DNA of 64,000 nucleotides, from contig OX336388.2 in NCBI GenBank assembly GCA_946902985.2, positions 129,892,346 through 129,956,345 of the forward strand, in the 5' to 3' direction. The position numbers were made by a program, and so were the translations under genes. The DNA is from Meconema thalassinum (lineage: Eukaryota; Arthropoda; Insecta; Orthoptera; Tettigoniidae). Within the stretch, counting starts at the first letter, position 1. Each line of letters opens with the position of its first letter. Below the pieces are notes generated by a model. The model was given only the letters and a program-made list of their open reading frames with translations, was not told the DNA's origin and did not search any database. This document shows, piece after piece, positions 1 through 9,317 of the stretch.

Positions 1-1175
1 TTTATTATTGTTATTTTCGAAGTTGTCACTTTCTCTAGAACATTCTCTCAAGAATTTCTTAAGGTGCACTCTTTGTACTCCAATTCACGTTCAAACTTTA
101 ATTACTTCATTGTTTATTTGTTTAAATCTTATAAAGATTTTAGAAACATGTAAGGTTTGAAACCTTGTAAATTGTCAATTGCCTGGAGCAAACGTTTAAT
201 GTTGAGAGGTCTGCGACCCCATTTGTTAAAAAGTTCAAATGAACTATGTTTGTCAAAATTATATTACACGCTTGTTAATTTTCTCAAACTTCTTTGAATT
301 GTTAAATAAATGAAGCGTTTCCTTTCGCTTTTTCATTTACGAATACAAAGTTTAGGCAAAATCCTGTCTTCCTTGACTCTCCTCACTCAATGACATTAAA
401 ATCATCAATAGGGCTTTCACCATTTGTTGCATTTGAGCAAGAACTCTTAATTTTCACCTCACTAAAGTTCTTTTTAGCTTTAATAGCTAATTCTAATTGG
501 CCAGTAAGGCAAGTAAAGCTCGCTAAGCCAGCTACCTGCTTGTGGAGACCCTCTCCGAAAACTTATGGTCAGTTTTCTAAAAGATAAGTGTTTCCTTTTG
601 TCTAAACTTTTAGCCGGCTCCTCGCTGAGCAAAAGCTTAGCCATTTTCCAATGCAACCATTGGTTCATTTACCAAGATTACTCCACAAGGCATAATCTTT
701 TATCATTTTCCTTCTTAGAGACACTTGGTCGCCCTTACAGGAACTCCAAACTTTTGGAAATTGGAAATACCAAACCTGAGTTAAATCATTGGCATTCTTC
801 GAATTATTTTGTAAAACCTAATCTCTTTGAGAAGACATACAGTAAATTTGTTACTATCAGTCTTGCCAGACCATCACCCTTCCCTATAGTAGTTTCATAC
901 ATGCTTGAGAGGAAATACACTAAAGCCTCTCTCTTGCAAATCGCCCAAGTCCCGGCTGCGGTTCCCGTTAGCTTCGACCAAGTTCGTACCTACTTTAGGT
1001 ATCAAAGAGTTAATTTTCAGTGGCAACTGCATCCAAAGGTATTTAAAGCTAAATTTATTAATTTTGTGGGACTCTCCTCCTATTTTCTATCCTTTTTTTC
1101 CAATCCAAAACCTACTTCCTTTTTTTTTTAATCATCTTCCCTTGGTGGGTGGGTTATTCCTCAGCCAATAAACTA
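1..1175. other. Unassigned AT-rich sequence with one 188-codon open frame
   Basis: No family is recognised here. An open frame of 188 codons runs at 565-1131 on the plus strand, but its product has no motif I can name, is rich in Ser/Phe/Leu, and ends in a T-run (Phe codons) typical of chance frames. It could be a decayed upstream part of the LINE whose 3' end follows, but I could not align it to a reverse transcriptase. Confidence 0.3.
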
Positions 1176-1177
1176 CC

Positions 1178-1475
1178 CACGATCATCCTTTCAAAGTTAA
1201 GGGCCGACCACAGCGAACAAATTATGGTAAATATTCTTTTGTAAACCGTGCCATTGATAACTGGTACTCTCTACCTGCCGCAGTCTTAGAGCCTTTTCCC
1301 AAACATATAGGTGTGTTTAAGAAAAGACTGACTATTTGTGTAAATACTCCAGTTTAATTGTTGTATAATTGTTATTGAATTGTTATGTATAATTATTCAT
1401 TTGTTATGTATATCCAATTTGCCACCGGGGGACACCCCCCCTCCCCATTGCAAATAAATGAATGAATGAATGAAA
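1178..1475 (+). mobile_element. LINE 3' end (C-terminus of reverse transcriptase ORF plus tail)
   Basis: The plus-strand frame 1178-1357 ends in TAA. It encodes a peptide with the typical LINE carboxy-terminal signature: RTNYGKYSFVNRAID, then NWYSLPAAVLE, then FKKRL. This pattern of a family-ending 'YSF..R....WN.LP' block is seen at the end of many non-LTR reverse transcriptase ORFs. After about 100 bp of 3' UTR the element closes in a short AATG microsatellite (about 1456-1475), the expected LINE tail. The 5' side is lost or too decayed to read. The clade is not assigned. Confidence 0.7.
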
Positions 1476-1529
1476 ACCCCAAGAAAACGGCCAGTGGCTG
1501 CGGAGGCGGACATAACCCTAGATGTAAGT

Positions 1530-1637
1530 TATAGTTAGATATTGGTTTCAGCTCGTTAATGTTTTTACAACGTTTAGTGCGAATGTCACGTTATATGTCT
1601 ATAGGCTACCTTTGAAATGAACACACCCCAGCTCACT
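1530..1637 (-). repeat. Fragment of hAT-like family B
   Basis: In reverse complement this matches, with indels, the stretch at about 13200-13290, including TTGGTTTCAACTCGTTAAT-like and ACCCCAGTTCACTTAT-like blocks. The rest of the family probably reappears at 4615-4790, so the intervening elements may have inserted into one old copy. Weak, by-eye alignment. Confidence 0.4.
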
Positions 1638-2335
1638 TATTATTATCATCATCATCTTGCACAGTTTTCAGCCACTGGCCGGGTCTGTTAGGAACACAAG
1701 CCTCTCCAACGTCTTCTGTCTTCCCACCATCTCTCAGCCTCCACCCTTGTCCAGTCTTCTCCTCTCTTCTTCACGCTTTCTTCCACCCCCTTCAGCCACC
1801 TGTCTGTCGGTCTTCCTCTCGGTCTCTTTCCTTCCCACTTCGTCTCGTGTATCCTTCTGGGTATCCTCTTCTCCTCCATTCGTTTTACATGTCCATACCA
1901 TCTAAGTCTAGATTTCTCTATACCATCCTGTAATGGTTCCTCCTTCATTAATTCTCTGGTCCTCTCATTTCTTATTCTGTCCATCTTTGTAGCTCCAATA
2001 CTGCTTCTCAAGAACCTCATCTCACTGGCCTGTATTTTGCTCTTCTCCCTTCTTTCATAACCCAGGTCTCCGAGGCTACGTCAGGATAGGGACATAGTAC
2101 GTCCGACATATGATCTTTTTGCTGTTCTGAGGGACATCCTTGCTCCATAACATGCTTCTCACACTCCTCCGGAATGCTTCTGCCTGTCTCCCCCGCTCAT
2201 TTATTTCTCTATCGTTTCTTCCATTATCTTGTATCAGGCTTCCCAGATACTTGAAACTCTCCACTTTCTCACTTATAATACGGGTATCAAAGTTGGACAA
2301 CTACCCTTCTGCTTTTTCTACTGTAGAGGTGAAAA
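1638..2335 (-). mobile_element. 5'-truncated LINE, reverse transcriptase C-terminal part
   Basis: On the minus strand two open pieces, 2300-2076 and 2020-1688, encode the region after the RT catalytic core. The first has VESFKYLGSLIQDNG and the second has EMRFLRSSIGATKMDRIRNE, then RLRWYGHVKRMEEKRIPRR and GKRPRGRPTDRW. These are the standard carboxy-terminal blocks of insect endonuclease/reverse transcriptase LINEs. The pieces are in different frames, and a SETWVMK block lies between them, so a small deletion broke the frame. The 3' end is a (GAT)n(AAT)n tail at about 1638-1660. The RT catalytic motifs are absent, so the copy is dead. A LINE with the same protein blocks and tail type is at 56686-57042. 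Confidence 0.85.
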
Positions 2336-2587
2336 ACTAAATCCACAGTATGGTTGTCAGTATCATGGTGATTTATTTTTATTTCATTCTTATAGGTCAC
2401 AACCATTTTTTCATACCCATTATTAAAACTAAATGAATATTTAAGCCGTAATTATAATTCAAATAGTGAAATTGGCCGTGTATGAAACCAAGTCATGGAG
2501 TTGTCGGTTTTTGAAGCCAAACGGAGCCATTTTGAAATTGACTCCGTTGTCTTTTGAAACCAAATAATTATGAAATCGATATCAATG

Positions 2588-3048
2588 AATTAATTTTATT
2601 TATGTTCGACCCTGACTATTATATGTCAGAAAACTGGACTATAATGAGGCTCATTATAACACTATTTTTCATTATGAAACAGTTTCTCCCACCAATCAGA
2701 TCTCAAGAAACAGTTGTTTGACCAATTAGATAATTAGATGCGCTGAGTTCCACGGCCTTCTAATTTAAATTTCACTGTCTGGCCTCGAGTCATAGTAGGG
2801 TAATCGAGGAGGCCATGGTCAAATACAAGGCATTCTCTGCGTCTCATGCGCTCTGTTCTGTACATAAAACTGGCGAAATCTCGAAAGATATTTATGAATA
2901 TTTATGTTCGAACATAAAATAGTTATAATAATTATCGTCGAACATAAACAGTCGTATGCAACTCGCCTATAATGATAATTAAGACACTCGTATGGAAATT
3001 ATATAACTCGCATACGCTCGTTTTATAAACATACTCGTGTCTTAATTA
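2588..3048 (+). repeat. Foldback repeat family, copy 1
   Basis: First of two adjacent copies of a non-coding repeat. Shared blocks include TATAATGAGGCTCATTATA (itself an inverted repeat), CACCAATCAGA, CATAAACAGTCGTATGCAAC and GACACTCGTATGGAAATTAT. This copy stops inside the terminal hairpin, where copy 2 begins. Other copies are at 23090-24412 and, inverted, at 54325-55000. No coding capacity. Confidence 0.7.
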
Positions 3049-3553
3049 TGTCGAAATGTAAACATTATGTGTCAGAAAACTGTATCATAATGAGGCTCAT
3101 TATAACACTATTTTTCATTATGAAACAGTTTCCCCCACCAATCAGAGTTCAAGAAACAGTTGTGTGACCAATTAGGTAAGGATACCTTCGCGCATGCACT
3201 CAAAATCCAATATATTTCTGTGTTGGCAAGCAAAGTGAATGGTCTCTGCTTTCGGAGTGCCTTGACACACGCATGGGCTCTGTTCAGTCAGCAAAGCCAG
3301 TGCACCCTGTTCACTAACTGAATAACTGAATCCCACAGATATTTATGAATATTTATGTTAAAACATATAATAAAATTATGGAAATTATAAAACTCTATAT
3401 AATTATCGTCGAACATAAACAGTCGTATGCAACTCGCCTATAATGGTAATTAAGACACTCGTATGAAAATTATAAAACTCGCATACGCTCGTTTTATAAA
3501 CATACTCGTGTCTTAATTATTGCCATTATAGGCTCGTTGCATAATGTACTATT
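3049..3553 (+). repeat. Foldback repeat family, copy 2 with complete hairpin
   Basis: Same family as 2588-3048. Its 3' part forms a long hairpin: 3429-3466 and 3500-3541 are near-perfect inverted arms (TATAATGG..AATTAAGACAC against GTGTCTTAATTATTGCCATTATA), and the loop is also partly self-complementary. The copy ends near GTTGCATAATGTACTATT, an end shared with the other copies. Confidence 0.7.
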
Positions 3554-3874
3554 TGTTCATCCACACTCTAATGCCTGAGGGTGTTTTAAAATAATGTAAT
3601 TATGTCTAATGTATTAACACAAAATCAGCCTTATAGTTAAAAATGACATGAACAAATTGTACTGAGACGTTTTTTGACAAAAATGAAATTCTTGAGTTAT
3701 TCTTACAACTTATAAGAACTAGTTCATCAAAATCATCACACTCACAATATCCACTGTTTAGAATATTACCAGCGTCGTTACAGGTTAAACATTCAGCCAT
3801 GATGGATTTGCAGTGCATGTTGGGAGTAGATTGCATGAATTGAAGCGTCTCATAGGCTACTGAAGGAGTTTTCA

Positions 3875-4409
3875 GGCGGCTTCGGTGGCGTAGTTGGTAG
3901 CATGCTGAGCTTCTATGCCCAAAATAGCGGATTCAAACCCGACCGAAGCCGTCGGATTTTTAAGAGCGTTAAAAATCCCTCAGTATGCCTTCCTTCGGAG
4001 AGGAAGTAAAGCCGGCGGTCCCATGTCATAGATTTATGGCATGTTAAAGAACCTTCCACTAATTACACCTGTATGAAGCTAAATTGTATAGGTTAGGAAT
4101 GTAAACAACGCTCCTAGGTTTCTCCGTTCGTTGCCAAGATCAGACTGTGGTGGCGTCCAGTAGCTAAGTTCTGAACTAGGCCTACTAGTCGTTGACGGTG
4201 GCGTTTGGCGGCAAAAGTAGGAACTATTTGAAAATTCAATGTTGCAGTCCTTACTTGAATTAAAAAACAGATACACACACTAATACAGCCATCACAATTA
4301 ACACCGGTTATCAGACAGATTCTACACACACTCAAAGTACACGGGGCTACATGACCGCGTTGTCGCAGCCCCTAAACTGAGGAAACAACCAACCAACCAA
4401 CCAACCAAA
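3875..4409 (+). mobile_element. tRNA-derived SINE (head H1, tail T1)
   Basis: The head GGCTTCGGTGGCGTAGTTGG has an A-box-like block, and GGATTCAAACCC is a B-box. The tRNA-like acceptor closes with CCGAAGCC. The body runs to a 3' domain ending in ACCA repeats. The copy is flanked by GAGTTTTCA at 3866-3874 and 4410-4418. Relatives with the same head are at 8241-8496 (inverted), 21745-22205 and 55327-55827. Confidence 0.85.
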
Positions 4410-4614
4410 GAGTTTTCAATTTTTGAAACGAAACTATGGTGGAATTGTCCATATTTTGATTCTGAACTGAGCAAATACATGCTATTCTCCATAAGTTCTG
4501 TCTTTTTTTTTTGAAGCAGAACAGTTGTAGATTCGTAGTCAGTATAAAAAGTTACATAAGAGTGAACCTAAATCTCAAAACTGACAAAAATGGAGATGTC
4601 CAACTTTAATACCA

Positions 4615-4790
4615 AGCTCCTCATACAGTATATAGAATTAATTTTGTCGGATAGGGTTAACTAGTAGGTTAATAAGGTGATTGGGTTTTGTTTTCTGCGG
4701 TGTCAAACTATCGATGCAACTTCTGCGCCCCCAATATGACAGCGTCCGGTGCGGTCGCACCTTTCGCACCGTCCCACCTAATCACATTGA
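4615..4790 (-). repeat. Fragment of hAT-like family B, terminal part
   Basis: In reverse complement this matches the 5' part of the element starting at 13034: GGTGCGACCGCACC palindrome, GACGCTGTCATAT-like block, AACCCAATCACCTTATTA-like block. The outermost TIR bases (CAGGGGCG) are missing here. Confidence 0.55.
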
Positions 4791-5387
4791 TATATTTTCA
4801 CTTGATACCACATTTCAAAAAGTTTGTGTCAGCTAAGTACTCAGCCTAGAGGCTGGTTGGATCCTCAAAAGGTACCGCCATAGGCAGCTCTATAATGAGG
4901 CATACTAGGGAAGATGAGTGAGGTAGTTTGCAATTGCTTTCCTCACTGAGTCAGAACAATAGCACTGACCCTATGAGTAGAACCATTCACAACATCCACA
5001 GGCACTGCTTGTGCCAGCACCACCCATACCTCAATAGCTTCCATATAATCACAGCCATAAATGAGACTGAGACATGTGAAAAGCCACACTTTACTCTAGC
5101 CTGTGCCAACAGTTCAATGCAAATATACTGAATTCATCAAGAGATGGTAAAAAGGCTTAATCCATGCTATTTGTTTTTCCAGGTTAGCAGATATGAATAG
5201 TTACGCTTTACTCCTCGTCAAATTAAATTAAGCACCGATTGAAAATAAACATTCTTACTACTTTAGAATAGCAACATTGGCTTCTACAGTTTCTAAAAAC
5301 CTCTGAAAACCATTTGAAGGAAGGTCGTCGGTGGGGTTGAAACCCACACGTTTAGAGAGTCCAGACATACTGTAGTTTTGACCCTTT
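4791..5387. other. No recognisable feature
   Basis: Short open frames only. Nothing here matches another part of the window. Confidence 0.4.
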
Positions 5388-5427
<40 letters not shown>

Positions 5428-5475
5428 CGTGTGGCCTCCTGAGAGGCCGAGTGCAGGTCTTTCTAGTCAACGCCC
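5388..5475 (-). mobile_element. 3' end of tRNA-derived SINE (hairpin-tail family) with (TTG)n tail
   Basis: Read on the minus strand, the sequence ends with CTCGGCCTCTCAGGAGGCC and CACACGA, identical to the 3' end of the complete SINE at 24129-24373, then continues as a (CAA)n tail of about 13 units (plus strand TTG at 5388-5427). The 5' part is truncated. Confidence 0.75.
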
Positions 5476-5690
5476 GTGAATGAAACTGAACAAGGATGTG
5501 GAAGGAAGCGGCCGTGGCCTGTCAGAAGGTACCGTCACAGCATTTGCCTGGTGTTGAAAATGGGAAACCACGGAAAACCATTTCAAGGACGGCCGACGGT
5601 GGGGCTCAAACCCACGCGTCAGCGGAGAGCTTGGCCCCATGACCTAACGCTGCGCTTTAGCGAGCGTAGCCACTGCTGTCGGTAATTTTG
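5476..5690 (-). mobile_element. SINE fragment with CCACGGAAAACCA body
   Basis: Contains GAAACCACGGAAAACCATTT and a B-box-like GGGCTCAAACCC block (plus-strand reading), as in the SINE copies at 31590-31815, 29057-29385 and 56084-56584. The tRNA-like head is on the right, so the copy is on the minus strand. Confidence 0.65.
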
Positions 5691-5721
5691 ACCCATGGCC
5701 ATGCGTGTCAATGCGCATAGC

Positions 5722-6123
5722 CAGGCCCGCCGAGAGGGAGGGTGAGGATTGGGGGGTGGGGGCTGCAGCCCCGGGGCCCGGTCGGGCAATGTAGCCTATT
5801 CCTTTTATGACTTAAATACATCACAGACAATTATTTGACGAAACAATCAACTTGTGTGCAAAATGGTACAAAAACAATAACATAGCTCAAATACTTTAGT
5901 CAGAGGATCCTTGAAAACAGCTGAACCAGAGCAAACTACCGGAGTCATACAATACTCTAGTTCTCAGAATGTGTACCTGTGGTGAGGGGCGCATACCTCG
6001 GTTCTAAATTTAACTTACTTGCCAGCCTTCTTTGGTTTGCACACCAAACTTGTAACTGATTTCCTCACCCTTACCTGTCGCAATTCTGAAGAGTAGTCTC
6101 CTCTGTGACTGTTTGGTTCGTCA
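5722..6123 (+). mobile_element. hAT-like transposon 5' terminus
   Basis: Starts CAGGCCCGCCGAGAGGGAGG and is followed by the palindromic block GGGGCTGCAGCCCCGGGGCC. Both match the left end of the fully bounded hAT at 17573-18179. The matching right end was not found: the sequence runs into the Transib-type element. Confidence 0.6.
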
Positions 6124-6128
6124 CGTCG

Positions 6129-7660
6129 CACAGTGTGTCGAATCCCAATTCTAGGTGGAAAAAATTAATAACTTCGTTAATAGTGCTGGGATTCTATTAA
6201 AAGTTGGCAATATACCGTTTTCGAGGTCGCTGAATTCATTTCTGGCATCGTCTAAAGAGTACGATCTTCGGGGCTAAATATATAGGGGTGAGGGGGTAAG
6301 GTGAGGTGTAAAAAATGACCGAAAGTAACACAAGAATCATCCATTTTTGGTAGTAAAATCACGATTTAGATGTGTAGACTATATGATAGTTGACAGTGGT
6401 AAACATACTATTTAAAACTGGATAAAATATTAATAACAATGAGACTTTCAGTCAAATATTCTTGTTACACCTTGTTTGAGGGAATAGACGAAGTCACTGT
6501 ATGTAAAATCATCCAGATTAAAAACGTATATTAAATTGTTATTAAACATAGAACAATCAAATATGCACAAAAATAACACTTATTTTCTAAAAATAAAAAA
6601 AATATTCGTCAAAATCATACAAACAATTTCTTTATAACAAAATGTAATTTTACAGTCCTGTTGGTGACGTAGTTTTAGTGAACACACTTCATACACGAAA
6701 ACAATATTATTTCTCTAGAAAAGCAGGGAAATAAAGACAACATATATTGAATATTAGGCCTATATCTCCTATTGCAAATAAAAAGAAAACGTTAATTCGT
6801 CAAGTAATGTTCTCATTGATATCACTCCCCTTAATAATAACAAAATGTCTAATGTTCATTCGTCACCTGATTCTTCTGTAGAGTCCAAAGCATCGTAGTT
6901 ATTGCTATACTGGTCTTCATCATTTGATGTCAAAGTTTCTTGGGGGTCATTAAGTATCTCAATACTTCCATAGGTTGATTACCTATGTACGTGGCATTGT
7001 TCTTCCTGCACTCTCCCATTTTTGTTAATATTATGGGATATCAACTTAATTTTGTTTCTTAGCTCCTGCACCTGAGTGTCAGTAAGAGTTGTAGGATCAA
7101 ATTTATTCATAACATATTGAAATATGACGTCTGTACGCCCCTATTTACGACACGACCGCCACGCGTTGAAAAATTCTTCTCCCGGTAATGCCCACATAGT
7201 AACTGAAAATAAGAAAATAAACCATCATGCACATTCGTGCGCAAACAAACCACTACAGATCCTGAATCTACATTAAATTTCCTATCGAATGACGTTTTAA
7301 GTTAAGTGGCACTATGAGGCACTCATAAAGTAAATAATTTATTTAGTGCAGAAAGCTTGAATTACCCATAAAAGTGCGAACACATACCTTTTTTTTTTTT
7401 TTTTTTCACTATTCCATGAGCCGCAGAAGACAACACCTCGTTGAACTCACTAGAATCACAACGTTCGGTTCACTCCGACACCTCCTATCAAATGACCTGA
7501 TAACTGCCAGGAAGACGTTTCAGCACCTATAACCTCCCTCCTACGCACCAGAGAGCGGAAAGAAGACCGAAGGTTTGTTCACTATCGAATGAGCCAGTTT
7601 TCACTTTCATTTGCGACAGTTAATTTTTTCCACCTCGATATGGGATTCGATACACTGTGC
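6129..7660. mobile_element. Transib-type DNA transposon with RSS-like ends
   Basis: The two ends are inverted repeats matching at about 35 of 40 positions. Both start with the heptamer CACAGTG (6129-6135 and, inverted, 7654-7660). Each heptamer is followed by a spacer of exactly 23 bp and then the A-rich nonamer AAAAAATTA. Flanks are CGTCG (6124-6128) and CGTCC (7661-7665), one mismatch from a 5-bp duplication of the CGWCG type. Known: Transib elements, the relatives of the RAG1 recombinase, have CACWRTG termini, RSS-like ends and a 5-bp GC-rich target duplication. Inferred: an internally deleted 1.5-kb Transib with a decayed transposase exon at 6856-7202 (minus). Confidence 0.8.
6856..7202 (-). 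pseudogene. Decayed last exon inside the Transib-type element
   Basis: On the minus strand a polypyrimidine tract and TTTTCAG acceptor (about 7203-7215) precede a frame that reads MWALPGEEFFNAWRSCRK, a TAG stop, then a long stretch including FQYVMNKFDPTTLTDTQV, a TAA stop, and an acidic end with NDPQETLTSNDEDQY and DSTEESGDE before the final TGA at 6858-6856. The same frame is kept throughout apart from the two stops. Both could arise by C-to-T changes in glutamine codons, so this looks like a real exon killed by point mutation. By position it would be the transposase C-terminus, but I cannot match it to a known Transib protein by eye. Confidence 0.55.
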
Positions 7661-7874
7661 GTCCTTGGGCCGCCCCTGTAAACACACAGCTGATAGGAAT
7701 CAAACTCATGAAAACAGCCAAGCATGTTAAAATGAGCGTGCGACCAGCCAGTCGCTTGCTAGTGACACCAAAATCGATCGCCATGTTTTATTATGAATTA
7801 TGAAGATTGAATGGAAAAGGGTTATTTGACATCTGCTTTATAATTTGCTGGCTCGTCGGGACACCTCGTAAACT

Positions 7875-8032
7875 AGGAGGATAATATCATTGGGGCTGGT
7901 GGATGGATGTACTCAGTTCCGTAGGGAAGAGGGATTATAAATTACGTAAAACAGGATGATAATATACTTGGGGCTGGTGGATGGATGTACTCAGTTCCAT
8001 AGGGTATAGGGATTATGAATTACGTAAAGCAA
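7875..8032 (+). repeat. Two-copy tandem duplication, about 78 bp
   Basis: The block with TTGGGGCTGGTGGATGGATG and GTACTCAGTTCC is present twice in direct order with a 78-bp offset and few differences, followed by the start of a third unit. The rest of 7680-8240 holds nothing I recognise. Confidence 0.8.
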
Positions 8033-8240
8033 TATGATAACCTCTTTGGACTGTTGGTGCAGCAGGAAAAGATGAGAATAGTTTGAAATGTGGTGTTACA
8101 GGATAATGATGAAGATTAGGTAGGTTGATAGGGAACAAAAAACTAAAATTGCGTTTGACAAGCTCAGTCAGATATTACTGAAAAATCACGGTTAAAAACA
8201 CTGTGCCAAATTTCTAAAAACCGTATTGGTGGAGAAATAG

Positions 8241-8496
8241 GTTGGTTGGTTGGTTCCTTAGTTTAGGGGCTGCGACAACGTGGTCATGTAGCCCCGTGTA
8301 CTTTGTGTGTGTGTAGAATTTGTCTGATAACCAGTGTTAATTGTCATGGCTGTATTAGTGTGTGTTATCCGTGAATCAAGTAGAAGGACGGCAGACGATT
8401 TTTTTCAAGTAGTTCCTTCGTTTGATACCAAATGCTACCGTCCACGACACCTAGCTGCGGACGTGGCTACAAATGCCATCGCAGTCAGCACCTGGC
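8241..8496 (-). mobile_element. 5'-truncated SINE (H1 body, T1 tail)
   Basis: The minus-strand copy starts (plus left) with GGTTGGTTGGTT, the reverse of the ACCA tail at 4395-4409, and carries the same 3' domain. It is flanked by exact duplications GGTGGAGAAATAG at 8228-8240 and 8497-8509, so the boundaries are secure. The tRNA head is missing. Confidence 0.85.
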
Positions 8497-8694
8497 GGTG
8501 GAGAAATAGATATAGAAAAAGTGTGCTGCTTATCAAATGCGCCTGTGACGTAGAAAGGGCATCTCCATTAAACAACTCGTTCTTGATTGACAGGTGCAGA
8601 AGCTTCACATCAGATAATCTCAGGATCGCCTTCCTTATACGAGGAAAATTCCGAAAGTAAGTTTCGTATTTTTTTATATAAAATTATTGTGACA

Positions 8695-9204
8695 TAAACA
8701 AAATCATGTTCATGGAAAGAAGATTGGTTCGATGCATCCTTGGCCCAAGGAAGACAGAAACAGACTATAACAGACCACGACCTAACAAGGAAATATACAC
8801 CCTTGTGGAGAACATAATTCACACCATGCGCAAACGACGGATTTCCTTTTCTGGGCATTTAAATAGAATGAATAATGACAGGCTATCAAAACAATTTTTT
8901 AATAAAATTTTAAAACTTAAAGCTCAACCAGCGTGGTTTACACAGACATTAAAAGATCTTAAGGAAACCGACTTTGACATTACTGATACATGTAATAGGA
9001 ATTTATTTCTGGACAAAATTCAAAAAGTGATCTTCAGGGAGGAACAAGAAATACAACGAAAGCAGCCACGGAACATTGAACAGCTCCGAAAGCAGAGATC
9101 AGAGAGTGGCGAATGTGGGCAGAGAAAAAAAGACATGTGGCATGATTTGAAGTATTGATTTTACGTGCTCTGTAATAGTGCTATTCGATTAAATAAATAA
9201 TAAT
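8695..9204 (+). mobile_element. 5'-truncated LINE insertion with 18-bp target duplication
   Basis: Bounded by TATAAAATTATTGTGACA at 8677-8694 and the same sequence with two differences at 9205-9222. It ends in an AAAT/AAT-rich tail. It contains the 150-codon frame at 8706-9158. The family is related to, but not the same as, the LINE at 58489-59802. Confidence 0.8.
8706..9158 (+). pseudogene. LINE ORF C-terminal fragment (150 aa)
   Basis: The open frame encodes the region downstream of the reverse transcriptase core. MERRLVRCILGPRKTE, then ENIIHTMRKRRISFSGHLNR and NDRLSKQFF line up with ERKFLRRIVGPRILP, then AIRRRRLAFYGHLFR and SNRLSHRIF in the 423-aa frame at 58489-59760. It has no catalytic RT motif, so it cannot act alone; it is what is left after 5' truncation during reverse transcription. 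The frame is uninterrupted to its stop, which suggests the insertion is not very old. The clade is uncertain. Confidence 0.7.
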
Positions 9205-9224
9205 TATAAAATTATGATGACAAT

Positions 9225-9310
9225 TGTTGTTTTAAGGGTCCTAACATCTAGGTTATCGGCCCCTAATGGTCTTGGTGATAGCGAAAATGACAATGTGACG
9301 GAAACCATAA
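9225..9310 (-). mobile_element. SINE 3' end (tail T3)
   Basis: TTGTTGTTTTAAGGG followed by GGTTATCGGCCCCTAATGG is the reverse of a SINE 3' domain also seen at 30480-30545 and, with more change, at 29510-29580 and 54240-54300. Confidence 0.6.
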
Positions 9311-9317
9311 CGGAAAC

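Noticed and set aside
565..1131. 188-aa frame as a real gene
   Set aside because: No domain, no codon pattern or flanking signal, and it ends in a homopolymer run.
5722..7679. One hAT element spanning the Transib element, ending at GGGCCGCCCCTG (7679)
   Set aside because: The right end resembles a hAT terminus, but flanks CGCATAGC and TAAACACA do not match and the inverted similarity to the left end is poor.
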